Origin: Prorocentrum cordatum
Taxonomy: Eukaryota > Sar > Dinophyceae > Prorocentrales > Prorocentraceae
Length of the DNA: 64,000 nucleotides
Direction: 5' to 3'
NCBI GenBank assembly: GCA_963575745.1
Contig: CAUYUJ010021155.1
Coordinates: 34,781-98,780, forward strand
Positions 1 to 12,245 of this stretch are shown piece by piece. Every line of letters starts with the position of its first letter. The first letter of the stretch is position 1. The notes under the pieces were generated by a model. It was not told the DNA's origin and ran no database searches. It worked only from the letters and a program-made list of their open reading frames with translations. The translations under genes were made by a program, and so were the position numbers.

Positions 1-1130
1 CTTGTATCAATCTGTTGGCACGTACACGTCAGCTTCAGGCTGAGCCAACAGATAAAAGAAAAGAAGATCGTACCGTGGATCATGTCCTGGCTAATGAAAG
101 AAAAGATTAATCACGTGTTGACGGCATGTCTTTTCTTTTCCTTTATTAGCCGTCAACATGAAAGTGATTAATCGTTTTTCTTTCAGCCAGGACCTTTCCC
201 GCTTTCTATCAACAATTAATTAAATTTCAATCATTCTTTTCTCTTAATTAAATTTAATATTAATTGTTGATAGCGGGAAAGAGATCCAGCACAAGATTTA
301 ATTTTTCTCTTTATGAACGCACTCATTCTCTTTTCCTTGTGCGTTCATTAATAAAGAGAAAAATAATTAAATCTTGATCGCCTGATGCGATTGCTGGATC
401 TGTCTCTTAATCACGTGCGGACTATTCCTTTTCTCTTTATTAGTATGTCCGCACAAGGTGATTAAGAGACGATGGCATACATCTTTTCAAGCAATTCCTT
501 CCTCTGAGCTTCATTTAATGGCGGATAATTTCCTGCTTTCTTGTATGTCCGCCATTAAATAAAAGAAGCTCAGAGACGGAAGGATTGATTGAAATAGATG
601 TGCCATCATAAGATCACGATTCCTCTAATATTTTTCTTTCTTTTACAAATGATCAAACCACATGTTGGCTATTATTTCTTATCTGTTGTGCCAACATGTG
701 GGATCATTTGTAAGAAAGAAAATAAGAGAGGTTAAATCGTGATCTTTTTCCTGACCGTTAACTTTTCTCTCTTGATTGTGTTTAATGATGGTCAGCTTAT
801 GAAAAGATGAGGGCTGACCATAAAACACAATAAATGAGGAAAAGTTAAAAGAAGGTCAGGAAAACATTCTCTTTTTTTAGAAAAAATATTATTCAAATTT
901 GATCATTGATTGCCAACAGAAAAAAGGAAAAAGGCAATCAATGTTTGATCAAATTTTAATATTTTTTTTAAAAAAGAGAATGGATGGATTTCACTTTTAT
1001 TTTCTTTTTTCTTGTCATCACGATATCAATCGTATTTGATGACAAGATATTAAAAAGAAAATAAGAAATCCATCCAGGATCTCTCAATAATTCTCTTTCT
1101 ATAAGAAAAGTGATCGGAGAACGGATTGTC

Positions 1131-1177
1131 ACGAAGCTGATGCTCCACAGAGCCAGCCTATGGCTGATCAGCTTCGT
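1131..1177. repeat. Double-hairpin module
   Basis: A closing stem ACGAAGCTGAT/ATCAGCTTCGT encloses two adjacent mini-hairpins, GCTCCACAGAGC and CAGCCTATGGCTG. It forms the tip of a longer hairpin and is repeated in inverted repeat A near 47,155-47,203. Confidence 0.75.
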
Positions 1178-1343
1178 TCCGTTCTCCACTTTTCTTTTAA
1201 AGAAAGAGAATAATTTGAGCTCCTGAATCCAACAGTCATTCATTTTTTCTTCATTTTTATAATCCAGCTTAGGAGAAGGGAACAAAATAATGCTGGATTA
1301 TAATAAAAAATGAAGATAAAAAATGAAGATGTTGGATTCCTTT

Positions 1344-1406
1344 CTTGTAGTTGATCGAGGGAGAAGCCTTGAGGGCTCCTCGATCAAGCGCTTAAGCGCC
1401 TACAAG
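1344..1406. repeat. Double-hairpin module, TGTAG/CTACA subtype
   Basis: Closing stem CTTGTAG/CTACAAG encloses a long hairpin bounded by TTGATCGAGG/CCTCGATCAA, followed directly by GCGCTTAAGCGC. The related module at 19,750-19,812 has the same layout with paired base changes. Confidence 0.75.
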
Positions 1407-3927
1407 AAAGAGGTCGCTACGATCGTATCATGACCGCTTCTCCAAAAGAATTTCTGCGGTCATTATTGATACGATCTCCAGTAGCGTCCTGTCTCTCAAC
1501 CTTTCAATACCTTATCTTTAGAAAGAAATGAAACGAAAGTTAGAGACGCTCTCTTAAGTTCCTGAAGAACTTGCGTCTCTGGAACATTCGTTTCATTCTT
1601 TCTTTAAGAAGAGAAGGTTGGTTGAGAGACGTTCAGCGGTGAGCCTGAGGGCTCAATCTTCATCAGGAAGATCCGCTGAAAACATTTTCAAGAAAGAATA
1701 ATTTTTATTAATTAATTTGTAAAAAAGAAATAGGAAATTTACAAATTAATTATTAATAAAAATTATCTTTCTTATGAAAATGCATTTTCTTTTATCATTG
1801 ATGGATCTCTGAAGGAAAAGCTTAATTTTCTTTTGATTAACTGCTGGCTTACTTATCAGTGAGCTGATGCCAGCAGTAAAAAAGAAAATAATAAAAGCTT
1901 TTCCTGAGATCCAATCAATGATTGAAAAAGAAAATGATGTTGGAATCCATGCTATCTCACGAGTTTCTGTCTCTTTGGCGTCCTTCGATCTTCACTTTAT
2001 CTCCGCACCAATTCCTTTTCCTTACGATGTGCGGAGTCAATAAAGTGAAGATGGAAGCCAAACAAGAAACTCGTGTAGAATTCATGGATTCATCATCCGC
2101 AGTAAAGAAAATTGTATACTGGAAATTTATTTAAAGAACTTCGTTCCATTTCCATTTTACATTTTCTTTTAGACTGCGGATGATAAGGAAGATGGGCACC
2201 TTGCCGTTGAACTTCTTTCATTTGAGACAGAAGAAGTTCTATCAACGGCAAGAATGTGCCCATCATTCACATTTTTCTTTCCTTAGGATCGTAACTTCAA
2301 TGTGGGCCCTTAAAGAAAAAAGAAAAGGAATTAGGGCCCACAGTTACGATCCTGAAAGAAAGATAAAAAAGTGAATGAGATCCTGGCTAACGTTCTTTCT
2401 CTCTCTAATTAATAATGTTGGCCAACATAAAGAAAGAAAAGGAATTCAGGCCAACATTATTAAGAGAGAGAAGGAACGATATCAGCCAGGATCTTCATTT
2501 TCTTTTATTCAATCATCATCATCATTATTTGGGGCTCTTGGATGTCCTTTTTTCTTTCTGAAAGAGAATGAGCCCCAAATATAGATGGATGATTGAAAGA
2601 AAAAGAAAATGAACCTGGGATTGATGAACGTGTCATTTGACGGTTAATGTCCGACCGTAGGTTCTCTTTCTATTGAGGTCGGACATTTATTAAACGTCAA
2701 ATCACTCGTTCATTATCAATCCCAGGGAGATCGTAACCATCAAGAGACTGAGGCTGACCTTCTTTCTTCTCTTTATCAAGGTCAGCTTATGTCTCAGTCT
2801 CTTGGGTACGATCTCCATCATTTTCTTAAAGAAAATGATGATGGAATCCATGACCGGCTCTTGCTTTCATCTGGCGGTTAGATTAAACGTGAGCGATCTC
2901 TCAAGAGAAAGAGATCAAGACAAATCTCACGTTTAACCGCCAGAGCAAGAGACGGATCTCAGGATTCCATCGGACGGGATCGATGCTTCTTCTGGGTCTT
3001 ATTCTTGTCCGTCCAACACAGAAAAGAAGGACACGGACGGACATAAGACCCAGAAATGAAGCTCCCGTCCATCATCAGCGGTTTATCATCTTCAGAATCA
3101 GCTTTTTCCATTTCATACGGTCAATCTAAAGATAAAGAAGGAAATGATTGACCATGAAATGAAAAGCTGAGTGAAGATGAACCGCTGATAATCATTTTCC
3201 TCCGATTCAATTTCTTTTTCTAATTGATCATAACAAAGTGACCACTGATCAATTATAAAAAAGAAATGAATCAGGAAAATGAGTCTTGCTTTCCTTTTCT
3301 TTTTCTTTATTAAAAATGATTAATGATGGTCCATAGAAGAAAAGAAAGAAAGGCCATCATCATTTTTAATAAAAGAAAAAGGGAAAGCAAGACAGATTCC
3401 TGATGACCGCTCACTTACTTTCTCTTTTTATTAATTTGTTGGCATTTCTTTTCTCTTACGAGCCAACACATAAAGAGAAAGTTGTAAGAGCGGTCAACAT
3501 CAGGAATCACACGACCATTTCATTTCTTTTTCTTTCTCTTAATTGTCGGCTGTCATTTCATTGCCGACAAGATTAAGAGAAAGAAATAAAAGAAATGATG
3601 GTCGTGTTCATAAGAGATTAAAAGAAGGCCTTTCTACAGCCAATCGAAGCACGCATTTCTTAAGAAATTATTGTGTCGCGTGCTTCTCTTGATTGGCTGT
3701 CAGCCTTCATTTTTAATCTCTTATGATCAGGAGGTTCTTGTCTTTCATTCTTTTTTAAAATCATTTCCTTTAAATTTATTTTTTATTTTATAAAATGATT
3801 TCAATCATTAATAAAAAATAAATTAGGAAATGATGAAAAAGAATGATAATGAACCTCCTGAAAGATCAGCGGATAAACGACATGTCTTCAATCATCAAAC
3901 GAGGCTTCATCACGATCAAGCGTTTCA

Positions 3928-3963
3928 CGAGCTTCTTCAGAAGAAAGCCAAGGGCTTGCTCGT
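3928..3963. repeat. Double-hairpin module
   Basis: Closing stem ACGAGC/GCTCGT encloses TTCTTCAGAAGAA and AGCCAAGGGCT side by side. Confidence 0.7.
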
Positions 3964-5735
3964 ACGCTTGATCCGATGAACTCGGCTGATGAAGACATGA
4001 TCGTACCGCTGATCTTGAATGGCCCGAAGGCTTCCCTTGACATCTCGTGACCGACGGTTCCTTGATAAGAAATTCATTTTATGTCGTTCACGAAGAAGAT
4101 GTCAAGGTGGAAGCCTTCTCCCGGGCCATTCGTTTCCTTTTTTAAAAAGGAAACAATAAGAAAATCTTTTATTATCCTTCTTTCTTCTCTTAATATTGAC
4201 AGCGTGTTATTCCTTTCTCTGGCCATCTCATAAAGAAAAAGGTAAAGAGATGATGGCCAAAGAAGAGAAAGGAATTATTAACACGCTGTCTTTAAGAGAA
4301 GAGAGGATAATAAAAAATCAAGATTTTCTTATTAAAAGATGGGCCCACTGGTGACACGATTATTATTACCTTGCCGATCAAGATTGAAACTGACAATAGA
4401 AGCTTCAGCTTCGTTTCAATCATCGGCAAGTTATTAATCGTGTCTTCGGGCCCATCTTTCTTTCCTTTCTTTAACGCCGTGAGGCATTACCGGTCACCCT
4501 TCACGAGAGCCTTCCATCAGCCAGGGCTTGAGGCCCATTAACGGCTGAGGCTCTCGTGATCGAAGGTTGATCAACCGGTTATGCCTTCACTGGCGTTCAG
4601 AAAGGAAAGCTTTGATTTCCTTGACATATTGATCGCAATCAATGATCGCATTCTTTAAAATTATTCTTTTGCGATCATTGCGATCAATGTCAAGGATTAA
4701 ATCCAAGATCTCTTGATCCGAAGCTCTTGCCTTTTCTTTTCTTAGTGTGGGCCCAAAGGTCTTCAGGACCGCCCACACGACTAAGAAAAGAAAAAAAGTC
4801 AAGAGGCGATCAAGAGATGATCCGTGATGACGTCCTGATCCATTATGAAGAGCGAAACAGCTCTTGAGGAGCAGCTCTTCATCCAGGATCATATGGACGT
4901 TTCACACGGATCGATCCGTCCTTTAATGTGGGCCAGCAATGGCTTTCTCGTGCGAGCGAGAGCGAAGGCTCGGTCTTTAGACCCGCTCACACGAGGATGA
5001 AAGCCATGCTCAGGTCCCACATTAAAAGAAGGACGGATCATAATTCCTTTATAATTTATCTTGATCTTCCATCTAATATTTTCATTTCTTTGAACCACCG
5101 ATTGACTCTTTTTCTCTCTTTCATCGAGAGTCAATCAAATGGTGGTTCAAATAGGAAATGAAAATAAGATGGAAATAATATCAAGATAAAGAAAGGAATT
5201 ATAATATTATTTTATTAAGATCAGAATTTTCTTATTTTTTATTTAATATAATTTTACAATCTAAATTTCTATTTTTATTCTTTTCTTCTAATAGAAATTT
5301 AGTAAAATTATAAATAAAAAATGATAAATTCTTGATCTAAAAATAATATTGTTTACTTTTTTTCCTTTATTAGAAATTGAATTTAAGCGGACAAATATGA
5401 TTTTCAATCATGTCCGCATTCAATTTCTAAAAAGAGAAAAAGGAAACGATTCCTGACGATACTGACCAAAGAATTCTGCTTTCTCTTTTAACGAGCGAGT
5501 GAATCAGCTCTGAAAGAGCCGCTCGTTAAAGAAAGCAGAAGTTGGTCAGGATCACATGGTCAGGAATCAATCACCGCTTTACTTCCTTTCTCTTTTTTAA
5601 TTAATAATTGTTTTCATATTTCCTTAAGGAAATACAATTATTATTAAAAAAGAAAAGAAAGGAAGTTTAAAGCGGTGGATTAAAGAAAGAGAAGATAGAA
5701 AGCCAGACGCTGCATTTCCAAGAATTCTTTTTCAT

Positions 5736-5774
5736 GATGGCAGCTCTTAAAGAGCTCAGCCTATGGCTGGCCAT
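5736..5774. repeat. Double-hairpin module
   Basis: Closing stem GATGGC/GCCATC encloses AGCTCTTAAAGAGCT and CAGCCTATGGCTG. The second mini-hairpin is the same word as in the module at 1,131-1,177, but in a different closing stem. Confidence 0.75.
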
Positions 5775-5879
5775 CAAAGAATTCTGGAATCGCATGCCTG
5801 GCTTTCCTTCTCTTTCTTGATGGACGGATCAGCAATATGATGGCTCTTGAAGAGCATCCGTCCATCTGATCCACCGTCC

Positions 5880-5920
5880 ACGAGCTCAGCTTTAAGCTGA
5901 TGGCCATCAGGCCAGCTCGT
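5880..5920. repeat. Double-hairpin module
   Basis: Closing stem ACGAGCT/AGCTCGT encloses CAGCTTTAAGCTG and TGGCCATCAGGCCA. Confidence 0.65.
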
Positions 5921-6629
5921 GAAAGAGACGGTGGATCAAAGCCTGGCTCTTAAGGACATGAGCCGACACACCAAAGAACACGAGACAAGCATTTAATTGT
6001 GCCTCAGCACTTGCTTGTCTCGATTACTTTTCTTTGGTTATCTGTCGGCTCTAAATGTCCTTTTCTAAGAGCCTGGCTTTCTCTCTTGACATCTCATGCT
6101 TTCCCTCTTTCTTTGTAAAAGAAAAGAAAGAAAGAGGACGAGAAAGCATGAGATTTAATGTCAAGAGACAGATCACCGGTATAAAATTCCTTTTTCCTTT
6201 CCTTTCTTCTGTTGGCCTTAAGGCCTCATCCTCAAGATGAACAGAAGAAAGAAGGAAAGGAAAGGAATTTACCGGTGATCGATTCCTGGCAGACGGTTAA
6301 TCAAGAGCTTCTGCTGCAGCAGATAAACAGCTCTTGATCATTAACCGTCTAAATGCAAGGATCTGTTTCCTTTATCTGCGGTCTTCTCTTTCTTTTTTAA
6401 CAGCTGGCGTATTATCAGCCTGAAGCTGATGCCAGCAAATAAGTTAAAAAAGAACAAGAGATAAGACCGCAGATGAAAAGGAAACGAACACGGCATCACC
6501 AAATGAATCATTCTCCGCTTATCGACAGCTGGACATTTCCTTCCTTAAAGAAAGAGAGAAGGAAACAGCTGTCAGCGGAGAATTCATTTGGATGCCGTGT
6601 TCAGAGTGAAGTTTTGATTGCCGGTGTTA

Positions 6630-6666
6630 ACGTGTCAGCCGATGCTGAGGCTCATCAGGAGCCCAC
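6630..6666. repeat. Double-hairpin module
   Basis: Closing stem CGTG/CACG, extended by TTAA pairs outside, encloses TCAGCCGATGCTGA and GGCTCATCAGGAGCC. Its mirror lies near 9,346-9,382 in the other palindrome arm. Confidence 0.7.
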
Positions 6667-6743
6667 GTTAACCTTCTACCGGCAAGTCAAAGAAAACTTC
6701 AATCAAGATTCCTGACCATGATCCGCTTTCTTGCTTTTCTTCA

Positions 6744-6786
6744 GTGGGCGCACAGTTGTGCCATGGGTCCTGAAAGACCCGCCCAC
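6744..6786. repeat. Double-hairpin module
   Basis: Closing stem GTGGGC/GCCCAC encloses GCACAGTTGTGC and GGGTCCTGAAAGACCC with a 3-nt spacer. Its mirror is near 9,229-9,271, where the outer stem base differs (TTGGCG in place of GTGGGC). Confidence 0.7.
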
Positions 6787-6889
6787 AAATGGAAGAAAAG
6801 TCAAGAGCGGATCGTCAGGAATCTCTTTCCACCGTCCATCTTAATTTTTTCTTTTAAAAGAAAAATTAAGATTGATTGACGGTGGAAAG

Positions 6890-6932
6890 GTGGGCGGGCT
6901 CCTGAAGAGCCTCAGCTAAAGCTGACGCCCAC
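6890..6932. repeat. Double-hairpin module, GTGGGCG subtype
   Basis: Closing stem GTGGGCG/CGCCCAC encloses GGCTCCTGAAGAGCC and TCAGCTAAAGCTGA. Further copies are at 9,081-9,123 and 30,628-30,670. Confidence 0.8.
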
Positions 6933-7768
6933 ATAAACGAATGTTCAGGATCAATCTTCTCTTCCGCTTTATTCTCTTCTATGTGTTGGATTGTCTCTTA
7001 TTAATTGCCAACACATAAAAGAAGAGAATAAGAAAGCGGAAGAATAAGAAGATTGATGTCAACAATCGTTTACGAATCCATCGATAATGTCGGCCCTAAT
7101 AAAGGTGCGCTCAACGATTGCTTCCTTTCTTTTTCTTCAATCGTTGATTGTGCGCACCTTTAGGCCGACCGATGGATTCCCTGGACACCCTGGATCTTTA
7201 AGAAAAGAGAGAATCAAATGGTCGGTCATAAGATAAAAAATGAATGATAAAATGATTGACAGACCGATTCTCTCTTTCTTAAGATGGGTGTCCAGGAGAT
7301 GACCGGCAGATCAATCAAAATGAGTTCTTATGGACGAGCTGAAACGCTTTCATCACTTGCGTTTCATTTGATAGCTCGTCCAGGAACTCTTTTGATGACC
7401 TGCAGGTCATCCTTTTCCTTTCTTTTCCTTTGAGCCCCACATTCTCCTTTTCATTGAGGGCCTGAGCTGTAAGCTCGTATGATGAGGCCATCAAATGAAA
7501 GAGAATGTTGGAGGCTCAAAGAAGAAAGGAAAAGAAGACACGCTCCTAATAAAAGAAAAGAAAGAAAAGGGAAAACTATGATTGCATCTGCAGATTCCAG
7601 TTTTCCTCTTTCTTTTCTTTATAAGAGCGTGTCTGTGGCCCTGATGGCCACCATTCCTTTGCAAGCGATCCAGACAGAGCTTCTCTGCAAAGAGGAAATG
7701 AAGCTCTTTTGTCTGGATCTGATCTTGCAAAGGAATGATCCGTGCGATCCAATGGTCCTGATCATGAT

Positions 7769-7809
7769 GAAGAGCTCAACATCAGGTTGGCGCTACAGCG
7801 CAGCTCTTC
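7769..7809. repeat. Double-hairpin module
   Basis: Closing stem AAGAGCT/AGCTCTT encloses CAACATCAGGTTG and GCGCTACAGCGC. The mirror copy is at 8,205-8,245. Confidence 0.7.
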
Positions 7810-9080
7810 ATTTAGGATCATAGGACCATCATCGCACGGATCTAATGTGGGCACAATCGTAGGCCTGAAAGAAAGAGACGCTTATATGTCCTTCAGGACC
7901 GTCTCTTGATCAGGCCTTCGATTAATGGTGCCCACATTCTTTCCTGTGACTATTCGTGTTTAACCGGTTGATCGGGAAGAGCGAAACAAGTCCTGATGGA
8001 CAGCTCTTCCAACCGGTTAAAATACACGTATTAGTCACCGGAAAAGAATGGGGACACATTAATCGAAGGGCCTGATCAAGAGGAGCGGTCCTCGAAGGGA
8101 ACATATAAGCGTCTCCTTTTTTTTTTCCTTTTTTTCCCAGGTGGGCCCTTTTTACGATTGTGCCCACATTAGATCCGTGCGATGATGGTCCTATGATCCT
8201 GAATGAAGAGCTGCGCTGTAGCGCCAACCTGATGTTGAGCTCTTCATCATGATCAGGACCATTGGATCGCACGGATCATTCCTTTGCAAGATCAGATCAA
8301 GACAAAAGAGCTTCATTTTCTCTTTGCAGAGAAGCTCTGTCTGGATCGCTTGCAAAGGAATGGTGGCCATCAGGGCCACAGACACGCTCTTATAAAGAAA
8401 AGAAAGAGGAAAACTGGCATCTGCAGATGCAATCATAGTTTTCCCTTTTCTTTCTTTTCTTTTATTAGGAGCGTGTCTTCTTTTCCTTTCTTCTTTGAGC
8501 CTCCAACATTCTCTTTCATTTGATGGCCTCATCATACGAGCTACAGCTCAGGCCATCAATGAAAAGGAGAATGTGGGGCTCAAAGGAAAAGAAAGGAAAA
8601 GGATGACCTGCAGGTCATCAAAAGAGTTCCTGGACGAGCTATCAAAAGAAACGCAAGTGATGAAAGCGTTTCAGCTCGTCCATAAGAACTCATTTTGATT
8701 GATCTGCCGGTCATCTCCTGGACACCCATCTTAAGAAAGAGAGAATCTGTCGGTCAATCATTTTATCATTCATTTTTTATCTTATGACCGACCATTTGAT
8801 TCTCTCTTTTCTTAAAGATCCAGGGTGTCCAGGGAATCCATCGGTCGGCCTAAAGGTGCGCACAATCAACGATTGAAGAAAAAGAAAGGAAGCAATCGTT
8901 GAGCGCACCTTTATTAGAGCCGACATTATCGATGTATTCGTAAACGATTGTTGACATCAATCTTCTTATTCTTCCGCTTTCTTATTCTCTTCTTTTATGT
9001 GTTGGCAATTAATAAGAGACAAGCCAACACATAGAAGAGAATAAAGCGGAAGAGAAGATTGATCCTGAACAATCGTTTAT

Positions 9081-9123
9081 GTGGGCGTCAGCTTTAGCTG
9101 AGGCTCTTCAGGAGCCCGCCCAC
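9081..9123. repeat. Double-hairpin module, GTGGGCG subtype
   Basis: Right-arm mirror of the module at 6,890-6,932, with the order of the two mini-hairpins reversed because the strand is inverted. Confidence 0.8.
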
Positions 9124-9952
9124 CTTTCCACCGTCAATCAATCTTAATTTTTCTTTTAAAAGAAAAAATTAAGATGGACGGTGGAAAGAGATTCCTGACG
9201 ATCCGCTCTTGACTTTTCTTCCATTAGTTGGCGGGTCTTTCAGGACCCATGGCACAACTGTGCGCCCACTGAAGAAAAGCAAGAAAGCGGATCATGGTCA
9301 GGAATCTTGATTGAAGTTTTCTTTGACTTGCCGTTAGAAGGTTAACGTGGGCTCCTGATGAGCCTCAGCATCGGCTGACACGTTAACACCGGCAATCAAA
9401 ACTTCAATCTGAACACGGCATCCAAATGAATTCTCCGCTGACAGCTGTTTCCTTCTCTCTTTCTTTAAGGAAGGAAATGTCCAGCTGTCGATAAGCGGAG
9501 AATGAGTCATTTGGTGATGCCGTGTTCGTTTCCTTTTCATCTGCGGTCTAATCTCTTGTTCTTTTTTAACTTATTTGCTGGCATCAGCTTCAGGCTGATA
9601 ATACGCCAGCTGTTAAAAAAGAAAGAGAAGACCGCAGATTAAGGAAACAGATTCCTTGCATTTAGACGGTTAATGATCAAGAGCTGTTTATCTGCTGCAG
9701 CAGAAGCTCTTGATTAACCGTCTGCAAGGAATCGATCACCGGTAAATTCCTTTCCTTTCCTTCTTTATTCTGTTCATCTTGAGGATGAGGCCTTAAGGCC
9801 AACAGAAGAAAGGAAAGGAAAAAGGAATTTTATACCGGTGATCTGTCTCTTGACATTAAATCTCATGCTTTCTCTTCCTCTTTCTTTCTTTTCTTTTACA
9901 AAGAAAGAGGGAAAGCATGAGATGTCAAGAGACAAGAGACGGTCACGATAAT

Positions 9953-10002
9953 AAGAGCGAACAAGCTTTGCTTGCTGGCCTTCAGGCCTTAGCTTCGCTC
10001 TT
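9953..10002. repeat. Double-hairpin module, GAGCGAA subtype
   Basis: Closing stem AAGAGCGAA/TTCGCTCTT encloses CAAGCTTTGCTTG and a GGCCTTCAGGCC hairpin. The same closing stem recurs at 21,538-21,576, 31,026-31,081 and 35,205-35,260 with different mini-hairpins. Confidence 0.7.
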
Positions 10003-10280
10003 ATAGACCGTCTCTTCTTTCCTTTTTTAAAAAGAAGAAAACAAATAAAAAGAAGAAAATGTAAAATGAAAAATGACAAATTAAAATTTGTGATAATCAT
10101 TTTTCATCATTTTCTTCTTTTGGTTTTCTCTTTTTAAAAAGGAAAGGAATGATGACATCATATTATTTTCTTTTTTCTTTTGATGTGCTCCTAAGAGCCA
10201 GCTGATGCTGACATCAAAAGAAAGGAAAATAATGTCATCATTCGTTGGCGGTACGATCGTGATCATCTTTTTTCTTTAAT

Positions 10281-10315
10281 GTGTTTCATCGAAGATGAGC
10301 GCTGCAGCGCAACAC
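10281..10315. repeat. Double-hairpin module
   Basis: Closing stem GTGTT/AACAC encloses TCATCGAAGATGA and GCGCTGCAGCGC. Confidence 0.75.
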
Positions 10316-11275
10316 ATTAAAGAAGAAAAGAGAACACTGATCGTTATTACCGTCAACATTAGATTTCTCATATTTCTTCTGATCGTCTGTTCTTTTGATG
10401 GCTAAGCGGTTAGTGGACCCGAAGGTCCGAAGAACTAACCGCATCAAAAGAATCACAGACGATTCAGAAAGAAATAGAAATCTAATCATCTTCTCTTTTT
10501 ATAATCATTTTTATTTTTAATTATTTTCTTTTAATTGTTGTCACAAAATAATAAAAGAAAGACAACAATTAATATAAGAAAATAATTTTAAAAAGGAAAA
10601 TGATTAAAGAGAAGATGAAAAGAAAATGATTATGAAAGAGAAATTTCTGTCTCTGAACCCATCGGTGGATGAATTAATGAGCTGAGGCTCTCATCCACCA
10701 TTACGATTGGTTCTAAGAGACAGAATTATTTCCTTTCATCATTTTCTTTCATTCCTTGACGATAAGATTAATTTTTTCTTTTATTTTCTTTTATAAAAGA
10801 AAAATAAAAAGAGAACCGTCCAGCTAAACCTTTATTTCTTTTAGAAAATGATTAATTAAATTGTTATTTTTTATTTTTTCTTTAATATTAATTTTCCTTA
10901 TTCTTTCTTTTCTAATTCTTTTTTATAAAGGAAAAGAAAGAGGAAAATTAAATAAAGAAAAAGAAAATAACAATTTGATCTCCATTTCCTATTGACTCGT
11001 TCTTTATTTGTTGCTCTCTCTTACTAAAAGAAAAGGAGAAACGAGAGCCACAATTAAGAACGAGGAAACCGGAAATGGAAGATCGGTAAGATAATGAATG
11101 ATTTTCTCATAAACTGTTAACCTTCATTGAGCCCAAATAAAAGAAAAGGAAAAAGAATGGGCTCACGGTTAACAGATTATGAAAAGAAAATCATTTGAAC
11201 CATTATCTTACCTTCATTTTAAGAGATCTCCTATGTGACCTGCGGTGGCTTACACTGAGATTCGCTCACGCTCAT

Positions 11276-11313
11276 GGCGGTCAATCTGCGATTGAGCACG
11301 GAACGTGCCCGCC
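11276..11313. repeat. Double-hairpin module, GGCGG subtype
   Basis: Closing stem GGCGG/CCGCC encloses TCAATCTGCGATTGA and GCACGGAACGTGC. The second copy of repeat D carries it at 32,028-32,065 with GCACAGAACGTGC. Confidence 0.8.
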
Positions 11314-12201
11314 AAACACTGTTGTTATGCTCGAAGAGCCCAGAAGAGATTAAGAGTTAGCGCTGCAGCGCATCAAAGAAAGGAAGTTTGTTTTCATTCT
11401 CTGACCGAATGATAGCACTCTTACAATAAAGAAAAAGAGAATACGAGTGCTATCAACGGTCAGAAGATGAAAACTTTCCTTTCATTTTCCCTTTACTAAT
11501 AATTTTTTATATTAAGAGAAAGGAAATTATGTACGGACTAACAATAGAAAATAAAAGAAAGACGTCCTTACAATTCCTTTCTCTTATAAAAAATTATTAA
11601 AAGGGAAAATATGAAGTCAGGAAGAGCTTATTAAGTCCTTAGTTGAAAACTGCCTGGCTTGAACACTTCTTGGCGGCTCTTTTCTTTCTTTATTGTAGCC
11701 GCCAAGAGTTAGCCAGGCAGTACTAAGGACTTAAGCTCTTCATCAAAGTTCTCTGGATCTTGTGTGTTAACCTTACAGACGCTTCAAATAAAGAAAAAGA
11801 AAGAAAACAAGCGTCTGTAAGGTTAATATACAAGATCCTATGAAAGAGAACTTTGATCTACCTGGCGGTTAGAAGGCAGAGCTTCCATGAATTGTTCTCT
11901 TGATTGCTGATGCAATAATAAAAAGAGAACAATAAGAAGCTCTTGCCTTCCGCCAGGTAGATTTCCAGTAGAAATTTCTGTTATTAAAAATTGTAAGTTC
12001 GTAACTTAATGGCTGACCCTCAAGAGAAGAAAATAAGAGTCAGCCGTTACGATCTTCAAACAATTTTTAATAGAAATTTCTTTACTGGAAGAGAAGAATG
12101 CTAGTTTTCCTCCGTTTCCGTTTCCGTTTCCATCTTAATGACAAGAATTTCTTAAAGGAATGAGAGGGAAACGGTGGAAACGGAGGATGCATTCTTCTCT
12201 G

Positions 12202-12245
12202 GGCGGGGCTCTAAAAGAGCCTCAGCACATAAAGTGCTGACCGCC
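12202..12245. repeat. Double-hairpin module, GGCGG subtype
   Basis: Closing stem GGCGG/CCGCC encloses GGCTCTAAAAGAGCC and TCAGCACATAAAGTGCTGA. It is followed by ATGCTGCCGCAGGCCC, a tag that also follows the module at 28,273-28,309. Confidence 0.8.

Larger units (their letters stand above)
1..1937. repeat. Large inverted repeat A, left copy
   Basis: The stretch reads almost identically, in reverse complement, at 46,396-48,329. It is non-coding and consists of consecutive nested hairpins, for example 85-192, 198-281, 284-400, 612-744 and 747-868. Substitutions between copies are few and those I compared are G/T or A/C transversions. The repeat runs off the left edge of the window, so its true length is unknown. 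Short open frames inside it (such as 968-1,285) only follow the hairpin arms and are not considered genes. Confidence 0.9.
1938..6077. repeat. Non-coding tract of nested hairpins
   Basis: No gene is supported here. The tract is a chain of hairpins with almost no spacer. One example at 2,379-2,493 is closed by GATCCTGGCT/AGCCAGGATC; inside it the blocks for GTTCCTTCTCTCTC and AATAATGTTGGCC are mirrored in reverse order around a purine-rich loop. Arms alternate pyrimidine-rich words such as TTTTCTTT with their purine complements. Arm pairing is imperfect, with short unpaired insertions between blocks. Double-hairpin modules occur at 3,928-3,963, 5,736-5,774 and 5,880-5,920. Confidence 0.85.
6078..9937. 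repeat. 3.9-kb palindrome with about 1.9-kb arms
   Basis: The left arm 6,078 to about 7,990 is repeated in reverse complement up to 9,937, so the whole block is one near-perfect palindrome centred near 8,007. Each arm itself consists of nested hairpins; double-hairpin modules at 6,630-6,666, 6,744-6,786, 6,890-6,932 and 7,769-7,809 have mirror partners on the right. Arm differences are isolated substitutions, except that 8,056-8,150 is full of indels and homopolymers relative to its partner 7,855-7,930. It could be a true palindromic duplication or a read that folded back on itself during sequencing. No gene is supported in it. Confidence 0.9.
9938..10790. repeat. Non-coding tract of nested hairpins
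   Basis: No gene is supported. Hairpins follow one another; 10,281-10,315 is a double-hairpin tip and 10,405-10,447 a single tip with an AGCGGTTAG/CTAACCGC-type stem. Another double-hairpin module lies at its left edge (9,953-10,002). Confidence 0.8.

Noticed and set aside
7479-8535. Two 114-codon frames with nearly identical protein sequence
   Set aside because: They are mirror copies in the palindrome arms, and hairpin arms alone account for them.
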